Shown: positions 45,729-59,261, counted from the stretch's first letter. The stretch is 64,000 bases of DNA from Nocardioides solisilvae (GCF_003194625.1 NZ_QHKX01000003.1:248001-312000); one strand, 5' to 3'. The notes: generated by a model not told the origin, from the sequence alone. Translations and numbers: made by a program.

Positions 45729-46874
45729 TCAGGTCAGCTCGTCGTGGCCGTCCTCCTGGAGGGCGGCCACGACGCTCTTGACCTCCTGGGCCCGGGCCCG
45801 GGTGGTCACCAGCACGGCGTCCCCGGTGTCCACCACGACGACGTCCTCGAGCCCCACCACCGCGACCGTCCTCCCCCCGGCGGGGACGACGAGGCCGGTG
45901 CTGCCCACGCTCCGCACGAGGGAGCGGTCGCCGAGCACGACGACCCCGGGGGTCTCCGCGTCGGCCGTCCCCGGCCGCCCACCGGCGCCGAGCAGCTCGC
46001 CGAGCGAGGCGAAGTCGCCCACGTCGTCCCACCCGAAGCGCCCGGGCACGACCGCGACCCGTCCGGCGGCCGCGGCCGGCTCCGCGACGGCGTGGTCGAT
46101 GGCGATCCGCGGCAGGGTCGGCCACACCTCGGCCAGGCTGGCGGGCTCGGCGGCGATGGCGCGCAGCGCGGCGGCGAAGGCGGCGTCCTGCTCCGCGAGC
46201 AGGTCGAGCAGCACCGTCGGGCGGACCACGAACATCCCGGCGTTCCACCGGTAGCCGCGGTCCACGTAGCCCGCTGCCACGTCGGCCGACGGCTTCTCCA
46301 CGAACTCGACGACCCGGCGGGCGGCCAGCCCCGGCAGCTCGTCGCCCGGGCGCACGTAGCCGAAGCCGGTGGCGGGGTGGGTCGGCTCGATCCCGATCGT
46401 CACCAGCCACCCGTCCCGGGCCGCGGCGTGGGCGGCGCCCACCGCGTCGGCGAAGGCGTCCTCGTCGGTGATCACGTGGTCGGCCGCGAAGGAGCCCATG
46501 ACGGCGTCGGGGTCCCGCCGCTCCAGGAGCGCGGCGGCCAGCCCGATGGCGGCCATCGAGTCCCGGGCCGACGGCTCGGCGACCACGTCGTCGGGGGCCA
46601 GCCCGTCGAGCTGGTCGAGCACCGCGTCGCGGTGGGCCTCCCCCGTCACCACCAGCGCCCCGCCGCCGGTGAGCGGGGCGAGACGGTCGAGCGTCCCCTG
46701 CAGCAGGGTGCGTCCCGAGCCGGTCAGGTCCAGCAGGAACTTCGGCGCCCGCCGGCGCGAGAGCGGCCAGAGCCGGGTCCCCGCGCCGCCGGCCGGGACG
46801 ACCGCCCAGAACCCGTCCAGGGGCGGCCGGGATCGCACGGCCTGGTCGGGGTCCGGCTGCGGGGTCCGTGTCAT
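45729..46874 (-). CDS. manC: Mannose-1-phosphate guanylyltransferase
   Basis: A 381-residue nucleotidyltransferase. The signature AGGAGTRLWPLSRRRAPKFLL is split across residues about 30-50, followed by FAADHVI (the DH of metal binding), the ATGFGYVRPG segment, VEFVEKPS and RYRWNAGMFV. It makes GDP-mannose from mannose-1-P and GTP; ManB (35608) supplies the substrate. There is no C-terminal mannose-6-P isomerase domain. Start is the ATG at 46874, with only a weak ribosome binding site. M. tuberculosis Rv3264c is the positional equivalent. It is divergent from the TIGR03089 gene (39 bp). Confidence 0.93.
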   Translation of the reverse strand: MTRTPQPDPDQAVRSRPPLDGFWAVVPAGGAGTRLWPLSRRRAPKFLLDLTGSGRTLLQGTLDRLAPLTGGGALVVTGEAHRDAVLDQLDGLAPDDVVAEPSARDSMAAIGLAAALLERRDPDAVMGSFAADHVITDEDAFADAVGAAHAAARDGWLVTIGIEPTHPATGFGYVRPGDELPGLAARRVVEFVEKPSADVAAGYVDRGYRWNAGMFVVRPTVLLDLLAEQDAAFAAALRAIAAEPASLAEVWPTLPRIAIDHAVAEPAAAAGRVAVVPGRFGWDDVGDFASLGELLGAGGRPGTADAETPGVVVLGDRSLVRSVGSTGLVVPAGGRTVAVVGLEDVVVVDTGDAVLVTTRARAQEVKSVVAALQEDGHDELT

Positions 46875-46913
46875 GGCCGCGAGGGTAGACGACCGGCCGT
46901 CTAGGCTGGGCCG

Positions 46914-47630
46914 GTGCCCACGTTCGCCTCCGTCCTCGCCGACCAGCTGCGCCGCGACCCCGGTCGCCCGCTCGTCACCTTCTACGACCACGCCACCGGG
47001 GAGCGGGTGGAGCTCTCTGTGACGACGTACGCCAACTGGGTCGCCAAGGTCTCCGGCCTCCTGGTCGACGAGTGCGGGCTGGAGCGCGGCATGCGGCTGC
47101 GGGTCGACCTGCCCACCCACTGGCTGGGCCCGGTCTTCCTCGGCGCCGCGTGGACGACGGGTCTGGTCGTGGTCGACGGGGAGCCCGCCGACGCGGTGGT
47201 CTGCGGACCCGCGACGGTGGCCGAGCACGGCCCCACGGCCGGCGACCGACCGGTGCTGGCCTGCAGCCTGCTGCCGCTCGGCGTGCGGTTCGCCGACCCC
47301 CTGCCGCCCGGCGTCCTCGACGTCGGCGTGGAGGTGTGGGGACAGCCCGACGCCTTCGCCCCGTGGGACCCGCCCACCGACGACGACGAGGCCCTCCCCG
47401 GGACCAGCCAGGCCCAGCTCGTGGCGACGGCCGCCGCCGGGAGTCTCCTCACCGACGGCGGCCGCCTCCTCGCCGTGACGAACCCGACTTCCCCATCAGG
47501 TGTCGTCACCTTCACCGAACCGCTCGTGCGCGGCGGCTCGGTGGTGCTCGTGGCCCACCCCGACCCCGACCGGCTGGCGGTGACCGCCCGCGACGAGCGG
47601 GTCACGGCAGGGCCGGCGGCGGGCGCCTGA
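46914..47630 (+). CDS. TIGR03089-family protein (AMP-ligase-like N-terminal domain)
   Basis: A 238-residue protein of the actinobacterial TIGR03089 family. It opens TFASVLADQLRRDPGRPLVTF and has ELSVTTYANWVAKVSGLLVDE, like the first subdomain of acyl-AMP ligases, but it lacks the P-loop and the C-terminal lid, so it cannot be a working ligase. Function unknown; it is often found next to LCP or GDP-mannose genes. GTG start at 46914. It converges with the amidase gene, with stops one base apart. Confidence 0.83.
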   Translation: MPTFASVLADQLRRDPGRPLVTFYDHATGERVELSVTTYANWVAKVSGLLVDECGLERGMRLRVDLPTHWLGPVFLGAAWTTGLVVVDGEPADAVVCGPATVAEHGPTAGDRPVLACSLLPLGVRFADPLPPGVLDVGVEVWGQPDAFAPWDPPTDDDEALPGTSQAQLVATAAAGSLLTDGGRLLAVTNPTSPSGVVTFTEPLVRGGSVVLVAHPDPDRLAVTARDERVTAGPAAGA

Positions 47631-47631
47631 C

Positions 47632-50427
47632 TCAGCCCGCCAGGTCGTAGGCCCCCATCCCCTCGCCGAGCAGCCGACGACCCTTGAGGCCCTTGGCGCT
47701 GCCGTTGACGAGGTAGAGCCGGCCGGTGGCGGCCTCCCGCACGACCAGGTCGGTCCGCGGCCCGAGCTGCGCGTCGGCGATCGGCACCTGCCAGTCGTAG
47801 GGCGACAGGTCGTACGACGGGTTCGTCCGGGCGGCCAGCCGGGCCGCTGCCCGGCTGAGGCCGGTGGCGGCCACCGGGTCCAGGACCGGGGCGTTGCCCT
47901 GGCCGCGGTAGAGCAGGAGCGACCCGTCGCCCAGGGTCCGCATCAGGTCCGGGTACCCGTCGCCGGTGACGTCGCCGACGGCCTCGACGGCCTCGCCGGC
48001 CGGCCACCCCATGCCGATCTCGGAAGGTGCGGCCAGCTGGCCCTGGCCGTTGCCGTGCCACAGGAGCAGGCGGCCGTCGGTCTGCCGGGTGACGACGTCG
48101 CCGAAGCCGTCCCGGTCCCAGTCCCCCGCGTTGAGCACGAGGTTGGAGCCGGAGAGGTCGGCACCGGTGTCGATCGGGGCCGCGAGGTCGAAGGTGCCAC
48201 GGTGCGGCACGACCACCACGGAGCCGCCCTTGCGCGCCACCAGGTCGGGGGCGGGACCGTCGGCGACCTGGGCCACCGAGAGGCCGCTGAGCCGCGGCAG
48301 GTTGGCCAGCGGGCCGAGCGGCTGGCCGAAGGACCCGTCGCCGACGCCGGCCAGGACGTAGACCTTGCCCTTGCGCTCCCGCACCACCAGGTCCGGACGG
48401 CCGTCACCGGTGAGGTCGGCACCGCCCACGAGCTGGTTGTAGCCGCCCCACGAGCCGGGCGTCTTCCGCGCCCCGCCGAAGCTGGCCGGCCCGTTCCCGA
48501 ACCGGGTCCAGACCTGGCCCTTGCGGTCCCGGCCGAGGAGGTCGGGCCGTCCGTCGGCGTTGATGTCGCCGACGCCGACCAGCCTGGTATAGCGCCCCCA
48601 TGAACGCCCCAGGCTCACCCGGCTGAACCCGCCCTTGGCGGTCCCGAGGAAGGCCACCGCCTCGCGGGAGCGCTTCACCCGTGCCACGAGGTCGTGGCGC
48701 CCGTCGCCGTTGATGTCGCCGGCCGGGGTGAGCAGCCGGACGTCGCGCATCGTCTTCACGGTGCGCACGGGCTTGCGGAACCCGCCCTTGCCGTTGCCGG
48801 GCCGGACCTTGCCGCCCTGGCGCGAGGTGGCGACGAGGTCGGCGACGCCGTCGCCCGTGACGTCCGGGGAGACGACCACGTCGGTCGCCCCGCCCCAGCC
48901 CTTCCGGAACAGGGTCCGGGTCCGGGTGAAGGCGGCGAGGCCGCCCGTGGGGAGCACGAAGCCGCGACCGTCCGCGGCGCGGCGTACCACGAGGTCCGGG
49001 TGCGGCGACCCGACCAGGTTGGAGCTGAGCGCGGCCTCCTCGTAGGTCGTCACCGGGACGGTCGGCTCCTGGGTCGCCGGGGTCGCCGACGCGGCGGCCT
49101 GGCGGATCGCCGGGAGCTGGGCGTAGAGGTAGCGGCCGGGGCAGGCGGTGCTGCCGGCGTCGCGGTGGCCGTTGATGGCCGGGAAGACCTTGCGGCCGAC
49201 CTGCTGCGCGGTCGCCGTCGGGTCGACCCCGTGGAGCCCCAGCTTCCAGGCGAAGAGCTGCCCGTACGCCGCGATCATCTCGCTCGGCGGCTGCACGGTC
49301 TCGAAGTTGCCGATGGCCGACATCGCGAAGGCGTAGTCGTTGTAGCCGAGCGTGTGCGCCCCGACCACGGCCTTGTCGACGCCGCCGAAGCGGCCCTCCC
49401 AGATCCGGCCGAACCGGTCGACGAGGAAGTTGTAGCCGATGTCGCTCCAGCCGCGCGAGCGCGTGTGGTAGGCGTAGATGCTCCGGATGATGCCCGGCAC
49501 CTGCTCGGCGGTGTAGTCGTTGGCGTTGACCGTGTGGTGCACGAAGCCGGCGCTGATGGTGCCGTAGCGCAGCGACGACTTGTCGCGCATCCGCTCGTCG
49601 GCGCCCCACTGCGCCCGGGAGTAGATGGTGGGCATGGCGGGCACGCGCTTCTTCGCGGCCTGCAGGACCACGGCGTCACCCTGGGTGTCGCCCGCGGCGT
49701 CGCCCGCGCTCTCGACCGGGGCCGGGGCGCCGGTGGCCGGGGGGGCCGCGTGCGCGGCGACCTCACCGTCGGCGCCGAGCGCCGGCGCCTCCTCGCGCAC
49801 CTGCTCGGCCTCCCCGGGGTCGACGACGGCGAGGGAGAGGTCCGCGGGCAGCTCGGTGCCGGCAGCGGCCCGGACCTGGACCTTCTCGACGTCGCCCACG
49901 ACGAGCGGGTCGGTGCCCGGGCGGGCCGTGGCGGCGTCGGGGCTGCCCGGCTCGGGGGCGTGGTCGTCGTGGAACTCCAGCGCCGTCCAGTCGCCCCAGC
50001 CGTCCTCGGTGCGGGAACGGACCTCGATGGCCAGGTCGTCCTCGTCGACCTCCGCGCCCGCCTCCCAGGTGACGCCCACGGCGCCGTACCCCTCGACGGG
50101 GGCCGTGGCGACGGCCTCGGGAGCGGTGGCCGCGTCGCCCGCCTCGCCGCCCAGGGGGTCCCCACCCTGCGACGGCTCGGCCTGAGCGGCCGGCGCCGGC
50201 GTGAGCGAGTACTCGGTGACCTCGGGGTCCACCACGTCGGCGGGGACCTCCGCCGAGGAGAGGACGGCCGGCGACGGTGCACCGGCGGCCGAGGCGCCCG
50301 GGGCGGGCGCCTGGCCCACGACCTCCAGGCTCATCACGTTGGCGGCGGGGGTCAGGACGGCAAGCACCACGCCGAGCGCCAGCAGCTGCTGACAGGCGGT
50401 GATGAACCGGGCGTGATTCGAAGGCAT
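47632..50427 (-). CDS. Secreted N-acetylmuramoyl-L-alanine amidase with FG-GAP repeats
   Basis: A 931-residue exported protein. A signal peptide (1-30) and a 230-residue Ala/Pro/Glu-rich region lead to a zinc amidase/PGRP domain at about 275-440, where H297/H298, H421 and C429 fit the zinc ligands (FVHHTV and GHRDAGSTACPG) and YNFLVDRFGRIWEGR is the typical core. The remaining 480 residues contain at least eight FG-GAP/VCBS units (DVTGDGVADLV, DINGDGRHDLV, DLTGDGRPDLV) forming a propeller. It would cleave or bind peptidoglycan stem peptides outside the cell. Its upstream region has two TGTGACTGG arrays and a small palindrome. It resembles Rv3811-type proteins of the glf region. Confidence 0.9.
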   Translation of the reverse strand: MPSNHARFITACQQLLALGVVLAVLTPAANVMSLEVVGQAPAPGASAAGAPSPAVLSSAEVPADVVDPEVTEYSLTPAPAAQAEPSQGGDPLGGEAGDAATAPEAVATAPVEGYGAVGVTWEAGAEVDEDDLAIEVRSRTEDGWGDWTALEFHDDHAPEPGSPDAATARPGTDPLVVGDVEKVQVRAAAGTELPADLSLAVVDPGEAEQVREEAPALGADGEVAAHAAPPATGAPAPVESAGDAAGDTQGDAVVLQAAKKRVPAMPTIYSRAQWGADERMRDKSSLRYGTISAGFVHHTVNANDYTAEQVPGIIRSIYAYHTRSRGWSDIGYNFLVDRFGRIWEGRFGGVDKAVVGAHTLGYNDYAFAMSAIGNFETVQPPSEMIAAYGQLFAWKLGLHGVDPTATAQQVGRKVFPAINGHRDAGSTACPGRYLYAQLPAIRQAAASATPATQEPTVPVTTYEEAALSSNLVGSPHPDLVVRRAADGRGFVLPTGGLAAFTRTRTLFRKGWGGATDVVVSPDVTGDGVADLVATSRQGGKVRPGNGKGGFRKPVRTVKTMRDVRLLTPAGDINGDGRHDLVARVKRSREAVAFLGTAKGGFSRVSLGRSWGRYTRLVGVGDINADGRPDLLGRDRKGQVWTRFGNGPASFGGARKTPGSWGGYNQLVGGADLTGDGRPDLVVRERKGKVYVLAGVGDGSFGQPLGPLANLPRLSGLSVAQVADGPAPDLVARKGGSVVVVPHRGTFDLAAPIDTGADLSGSNLVLNAGDWDRDGFGDVVTRQTDGRLLLWHGNGQGQLAAPSEIGMGWPAGEAVEAVGDVTGDGYPDLMRTLGDGSLLLYRGQGNAPVLDPVAATGLSRAAARLAARTNPSYDLSPYDWQVPIADAQLGPRTDLVVREAATGRLYLVNGSAKGLKGRRLLGEGMGAYDLAG

Positions 50428-50450
50428 TCTTGGCTGCTCCAGTGCGGGGG

Positions 50451-50486
50451 AAGGTCACACGAGTAGCAAGTTTCACACCAGTCACA
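50451..50486 (-). promoter_or_regulatory. 9-bp phased TGTGAC repeat array before the amidase gene
   Basis: On the minus strand, 9-bp units start at 50486 (TGTGACTGG), 50477 (TGTGAAACT), 50468 and 50459 (TGTGACCTT), 24-59 bp before the ATG. The site, so close to the start, would act in the leader or just after the promoter. The same TGTGACTGG occurs in the array at 50555 and between the LCP genes. Confidence 0.5.
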
Positions 50487-50514
50487 GGGGTGCAGGCAAG
50501 CGGTTCTGAGTAAC

Positions 50515-50526
50515 TACAACGCTGTA
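50515..50526. promoter_or_regulatory. Imperfect palindrome in an A/T-rich patch before the amidase gene
   Basis: TACA and TGTA flank a 4-bp centre (TACAACGCTGTA), 88-99 bp upstream of the amidase start. The surrounding 50500-50565 is unusually A/T-rich for this DNA and holds a TTGACA (-35-like, minus strand 50565-50560), though no matching -10 box at 16-18 bp is evident. Likely the promoter zone. Confidence 0.35.
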
Positions 50527-50554
50527 ATTTCCAGTCGCCACGCCGACAGAATCA

Positions 50555-50581
50555 AGATTTGTCAACTTCCCACCAGTCACA
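50555..50581 (-). promoter_or_regulatory. Second TGTGACTGG repeat before the amidase gene
   Basis: On the minus strand TGTGACTGG (50581-50573) is followed in 9-bp phase by TGGGAAGTT; about 20 bp of this block match the block at 50466-50487 with few differences, a direct repeat 95 bp apart. It lies upstream of the TTGACA box. Confidence 0.45.
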
Positions 50582-50631
50582 GGAGCCCCAGGAGGCTCCA
50601 CCGGGTCCCGAGCTCGGAGCCGGCGGCCAGG

Positions 50632-51408
50632 TCAGATGTCGGCGCCGAGCCCGTCGTCGTCGCCCTTGCCGTCGCCGTCCTCGTCGTCGTCGTAGTGGAG
50701 GAACTTGATGCCCTCGTCCACGTCGCCGTCGAAGGTGAGCCGGCCCTTCTCCAGGACCAGGACCCGGCTGCAGAGCTTGCGCACCGACCCGGGCGCGTGG
50801 CTGACGTAGAAGATCGTCGTGCCCGCCTGGCGGATCTCGTCCATCTTGGTCTTGCACTTGCGCTTGAAGGGCCGGTCCCCCACCGCCAGCGCCTCGTCGG
50901 CGATGAAGATGTCGGAGTCGACGTGGATGGCCACGGCGAAGCCGAGCCGGGCCTTCATGCCCGAGCTGTAGTAGGCGACCGCCGTGTCCAGGAAGTCGCC
51001 GAGCTCGGCGAACTCCACGATCTCGTCGAACTTGCGTGCGGTCTCCGCCCGGCTCATCCCGAGGATGGCCGCGTTGAGCAGGAGGTTCTCGCGGCCGGTG
51101 AGCTGCATGTCGAAGCCGGCCCCGGTGGCGATCAGGCCGGCGATCCGCCCGCGGGTCAGGACGGTGCCGGCGTCGGGCCGCATCACTCCGCTGATCATCT
51201 TCAGCAGCGTCGACTTGCCCGAGCCGTTCAGCCCCATGAGGCCGATCGACTCCCCCTCCTCCACCGTGAAGCTGACGTCGTCGACGGCGTTGAAGGTGTC
51301 GTGGGTCTTCTGCCCGCGCAGGCGGGCGAGCGCGATCTGCTTCAGCGAGCGGTGGTACTGCATCGTGAAGGACTTGGTCGCGTGGTGGACCTCGATGTAG
51401 TTGGCCAT
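50632..51408 (-). CDS. wzt: Polysaccharide ABC exporter ATPase (Wzt-like)
   Basis: A 258-residue ABC ATPase of the Wzt/TagH/RfbE group. Walker A GLNGSGKST at 59-67, signature YSSGMKARL, Walker B-like DIFIADEALAVGD with the family's EALAVGD, and a switch histidine in FYVSHAPGS. It would power export of a lipid-linked glycan with Wzm. There is no C-terminal carbohydrate-binding domain as in long Wzt; the tail is a run of Asp and Gly. The ATG at 51408 overlaps the wzm stop by one base (TGATG). M. tuberculosis Rv3781 is the likely counterpart in the galactan export pair. Confidence 0.93.
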   Translation of the reverse strand: MANYIEVHHATKSFTMQYHRSLKQIALARLRGQKTHDTFNAVDDVSFTVEEGESIGLMGLNGSGKSTLLKMISGVMRPDAGTVLTRGRIAGLIATGAGFDMQLTGRENLLLNAAILGMSRAETARKFDEIVEFAELGDFLDTAVAYYSSGMKARLGFAVAIHVDSDIFIADEALAVGDRPFKRKCKTKMDEIRQAGTTIFYVSHAPGSVRKLCSRVLVLEKGRLTFDGDVDEGIKFLHYDDDEDGDGKGDDDGLGADI

Positions 51409-52300
51409 CAGAGGCGCTCCGGGACGCGCTTCTCGAACTTGGTGAACCACCGCTGCGCGAGCGCGAGGAGCACCACGGAGACCATCACCATGACGATCCC
51501 GCGGGTCCACAGGTGGTCGGGCATGTGCAGGGCGGCGGTGGCCGTCGGGTCGTCGGTGGTCCCGACCCAGAAGCACCGCTGGATGAGCAGCACGGCCTCC
51601 GCGACCGGGTTGTAGAGGTAGATCTTGGCCCCCGTCTCGCCGAAGCGGTCCTGGACCAGCGTGAAGGGGTAGAGCATCGGCACGCTGAACGTCACGAACT
51701 GGGACAGCGTCTGCACCACCTTGCCGAAGTCCCGGAAGAAGACGTTGGAGACGCTGAAGAAGAGCGCCAGCGCCAGCCCGAGCAGCAGGATCAGGGTGAA
51801 GCCGAGGAGTCCTGCGGCGAGCCCGAGCAGGTCGGGGCGCCAGCCGGTGAGGAAGCACGCGATCACGAGGATCAGCAGCATCGGCCCCGTGTGCCACAGC
51901 GAGACCAGCATCCGCGCCACCGGGAAGAGCTCCTTGGGCATGGCCAGCTTGGTGATCAGGCTGCGGTTGGAGACCAGCGACTGCGTCCCGCCCGCGAACG
52001 TCTCGGTGAAGAAGTGGACCAGCACCATCCCGGCGAACAGGTGGATGGCGAAGTTCTCCATCCCGCTGCCGCGGCCGATCATCACCTGGAAGACGAAGTA
52101 GAACATCAGGAACCGGACGAGCGGCTGGAGGTAGCTCCAGGCCCACCCGAGGACCGTGCCCTGGTACCGCGACTGGATCGTGTTGCGGACCAGCATGCCG
52201 AGCAGGTAGCGCTGCCGGAAGACCTCGAGGAGGCCCGACCCCGCCGCCGGCGGCGCCAGCGGGGGCAGGTCGGGCCTCTCGGATCGCGAGGGGCTCGCCG

Positions 52301-52304
<4 letters not shown>
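51408..52304 (-). CDS. wzm: Polysaccharide ABC exporter permease (Wzm-like)
   Basis: A 298-residue ABC-2 permease with six predicted membrane helices, the amphipathic start LLEVFRQRYLLGMLVRNTIQ, and the family pattern LFFSVSNVFFRDFGKVVQ and VPMLYPFTLV. Together with Wzt it would move an undecaprenyl- or decaprenyl-linked galactan across the membrane. Start is the ATG at 52304, overlapping the glfT2 stop in ATGA. M. tuberculosis Rv3783 is the counterpart. Confidence 0.93.
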
Positions 52305-56549
<4,245 letters not shown>

Positions 56550-56563
<14 letters not shown>

Positions 56564-57503
56564 CGAGGAACCTCCGGTGACCGGTGAAGTCGCCGCGCAG
56601 GCCGTCGCGCATCGCTCCGACGCTCAGCCGCAGCCGGGCGGGGTCGCGACGAGTGACGAGGTAGAACCAGGCGGTCTTCACCACGAAGGCGGCGGCGTGC
56701 GCCCAGCCCCGGTAGTCGCGCAGGTTGACCAGGTTGTTGCGGGCCATGCAGTAGTGCTTGAGGTCGCTGGGGCTGTGGTTGTAGGTCGTGCGGCCCCACA
56801 TCATCGGGGTGCCGAGCTCCCCCACCGCGGGATGCCGGACGACGGCGTCCACCACGGTGGCGACCCGGGCGCCGGCCCGCTCGGCGCGCAGCCTGTACTC
56901 GTGGTCGTCGCCCCAGATGAAGAACTCCTCGCGGGGCAGCCCGATCCGCTGCACCAGGTCGCGGGTGACGAGCACGCCGTTGAAGGGGATCACCACGTCG
57001 CGGATCAGCCGGTCGCGGGCGGCGGCGCGGACGTCGTCGAGGCGACGCACGACGCGGGTGCCGCCCGGCAGCCGGATCGGGAAGACCAGCCGCTCCCCGG
57101 CGTCCTCGTCGACGACGAGCGGGCCCCAGAAGTCGAGCTCGCCGGACCGGGCGAGCAGCCGGGCCAGGCAGTCGGGGTCGGGCAGGCCGTCGTCGTCCAT
57201 CAGCCAGACGAGGTCGGCCCCCTCGGCGACCGCCCACTCGAGCCCGTCGTGGAAGCCGCCGGCGCCCCCGCGGTTGGTGGCGCTCGTGCGGTGCCGCAGC
57301 CGGGGACCGTCGACCTCGCGACCGGCCTCGGTCGCGAGCCACTCGGCCGTGCCGTCGGTCGAGGCGTTGTCCAGGACGAGGACCTCGTCGAGGCCGTCGA
57401 CCTCCCGCAGGCGGGCGACCAGGCGACGGAGCAGCGCGAGGCGGTCGAAGGTCACGACGACGGCCACGACGCGCGGACGGGCCGGCACCTGCTCCTGGGT
57501 CAC
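56550..57503 (-). CDS. GlfT1-like galactofuranosyltransferase
   Basis: A 317-residue GT2 enzyme with VVAVVVTFDRLALLRRL, DNASTDGT, NRGGAGGFHDG, DDD at 103-105, GDDHEYRLR at 198-206 and, near the end, FYLVTRRDP (280-288). The last motif and the overall order are like mycobacterial GlfT1 (Rv3782), which starts the galactan by adding the first galactofuranoses to the rhamnosyl linker. GTG at 57503 was chosen for the better upstream AGGG spacing; GTG 57512 is possible. It is in the glf-glfT2-wzm-wzt operon. Confidence 0.82.
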
Positions 57504-57552
57504 GGCCCACACCCTAGGCCGGTCGCGCCCCCCGCGCCGAGCCGGGACCGCC

Positions 57553-59091
57553 TCAGCAGGCGGAGCCGAGGTCCTCGGCCTGGTTGGCCGCGTAGCCGGT
57601 GCTCAGGGAGCCCACCGAGCCGCCCGTGACCGGGGTCGGGGCCGGGGGTGCAGGCGCGGGCGCCGCCTCCTCGGGGGCCGCCTCGACGACGCTCCCCTCC
57701 TCCTGGGCCGGCGCGGGCTCGGGCTCGGGCTTCGGGGAGGGCTTGCGCCCCTCGGCCCGGTCGAGCGCCGCCGTGACGGTCGCGTGGACCAGCGCGATGT
57801 CGGGCTCGGCCGTGTTGATCAGCGGCGGGACGAGCGAGACGGTCGACATCTTCTCGTTGCGGGCCTTGAGGGCCAGGTCGAGGAAGCGGTCCACCTCGCT
57901 GGTCGGCACGTTGGTCGAGACCATGTCGGTGCCGGCCTTGGCGATGTCCTCGAAGTTGCGCAGCGCCTGCTCCGGGCTGACCTGCTGGAGCATCGCGTTC
58001 ATCACGCACTTCTGCCGGGCCATCCGCGAGTAGTCGTCGGAGCCGTGGCGGGCCCGCGCGAACCACAGCGTGTCCTGCCCGTTCAGCTTCTTCACGCCCG
58101 GCTCGATGTAGTGGAAGTAGGACTCGTGGGGCAGCCCCACCGGGATCCGGTCGCGGACGTTGAGGGTCACCCCGCCGGTGGCGTCGACCAGGTTCTTGAA
58201 GCCCTGCAGGTTGACCATCGCCCAGTAGTTCACGTCGAGCCCGGTGATCCCCTCGACGGCCGAGACGGTCGCGTCGATCCCCGGGGTGTCGGAGCCCTTG
58301 AAGAGCTCGGTGTGGTCCTGGGCCCACGTGCTGACCCCGTTGAGGTAGCAGCCCTCGCAGTCGAAGCCCTGCGGGAACTGCTCCGCCATCGGCGACCCCT
58401 GCTTGAAGGGGAAGTTGGCCATGTTGCGCGGCAGGCCGATCAGCACGGTCCGGCCGGTCTCCTCGTCGATGCTCGCGACGGTGAGCGAGTCGGGGCGCAG
58501 GCCCCAGCGGCCGGCCCCGGAGTCGCCGCCCAGCAGCAGCACGTTGTAGCGGCCGTCGTGGGCGTCGACCACCTCGCCGTCGCCGAACATCGTCACGAGG
58601 AAGTCGCGCTGGACGCCGACCAGGTGGGCGCCGAAGAGCAGGGTGCCCGCCACGGAGAAGCAGAGCAGGCCGTTGACGCCGACCACCGCGAGCCGGTGGT
58701 TCTGCAGCAGCGTGAGCGGCTGCCCCAGCCGCCAGGCGTCCACGAAGAGCAGGGCCCAGCCGACCGCGAGGACCATGAGGACCAGTCGCAGGAGGCCGAG
58801 CAGCAGCGGGTTGGAGACCGCCCAGAAGGCGAAGGAGTGCCACAGCAGCGACGCGACCACGGCCAGCGCCGCGACGGTCAGGAGCACCGCCCAGGCCCGT
58901 ACGGCGACGCGGCCGACGCGGCGGTTGCCCACGACCATCTGGGCGGAGCCGGGCACCAGCAGGGTCATCACCATGAGCGAGACCGCGCGGCGGAACCGGA
59001 CCCTGGCGGCGCGGTCGCCGATGCCCCCGCCCGGGCGGGGGGTGCCAAAGGGTGGCGTCGCGGGCGAGGAGGGTGACGAGCGGTCGGGCAT
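57553..59091 (-). CDS. LytR-CpsA-Psr (LCP) family protein with multi-helix membrane domain
   Basis: A 512-residue LCP protein. Three to four membrane helices lie within about 30-150 (AVSLMVMTLLVPGSAQMVV, AWAVLLTVAALAVVASLLW), unlike the single helix of common LCPs. The extracytoplasmic LCP domain (about 170-370) has LLLGGDSGAGR, LRPDSLTVASID, GLPRNM and FARARHGSDDYSRMARQ, whose Arg and Asp residues bind the polyprenyl pyrophosphate. The tail is Glu/Pro/Ala-rich and ends in cysteine. LCP enzymes attach glycans such as arabinogalactan or teichoic acid to peptidoglycan. It heads the galactan operon; ATG 59091 follows GAGG by 9 nt. Confidence 0.9.
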   Translation of the reverse strand: MPDRSSPSSPATPPFGTPRPGGGIGDRAARVRFRRAVSLMVMTLLVPGSAQMVVGNRRVGRVAVRAWAVLLTVAALAVVASLLWHSFAFWAVSNPLLLGLLRLVLMVLAVGWALLFVDAWRLGQPLTLLQNHRLAVVGVNGLLCFSVAGTLLFGAHLVGVQRDFLVTMFGDGEVVDAHDGRYNVLLLGGDSGAGRWGLRPDSLTVASIDEETGRTVLIGLPRNMANFPFKQGSPMAEQFPQGFDCEGCYLNGVSTWAQDHTELFKGSDTPGIDATVSAVEGITGLDVNYWAMVNLQGFKNLVDATGGVTLNVRDRIPVGLPHESYFHYIEPGVKKLNGQDTLWFARARHGSDDYSRMARQKCVMNAMLQQVSPEQALRNFEDIAKAGTDMVSTNVPTSEVDRFLDLALKARNEKMSTVSLVPPLINTAEPDIALVHATVTAALDRAEGRKPSPKPEPEPAPAQEEGSVVEAAPEEAAPAPAPPAPTPVTGGSVGSLSTGYAANQAEDLGSAC

Positions 59092-59133
59092 GGGGGCGGA
59101 CCTCACTGCTGGGGAAGGTTGGCAGATCCGGTC

Positions 59134-59169
59134 TCAGTATCACCAGTCACACCGGTCACACCCGTCAAC
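59134..59169. promoter_or_regulatory. 9-bp phased TGTGAC array between the two LCP genes
   Basis: On the minus strand consecutive 9-bp units start at 59169 (GTTGACGGG), 59160 (TGTGACCGG), 59151 (TGTGACTGG) and 59142 (TGATACTGA). It is 43 bp from the start of the leftward LCP gene and 93 bp from the rightward one, so it could control both. On the plus strand it reads GTCACAC repeated every 9 bp, close to the GTCACA direct repeats described for mycobacterial MtrA. Confidence 0.55.
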
Positions 59170-59261
59170 GACGCGGGTCCGGCGTGTCCGACCGGGGCGG
59201 TACGACGGGGCGCCCCACCGGGTCCACCGCGCGCGGGAGGGGTCCGGGTAGTTTCGACCCC

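Noticed and set aside
50428-50631. c-di-AMP (ydaO-type) riboswitch before the amidase gene
   Set aside because: Wall hydrolase genes of actinobacteria often have one, but the conserved GATxCCG-type segments are not visible here; the direct repeats explain the region better.
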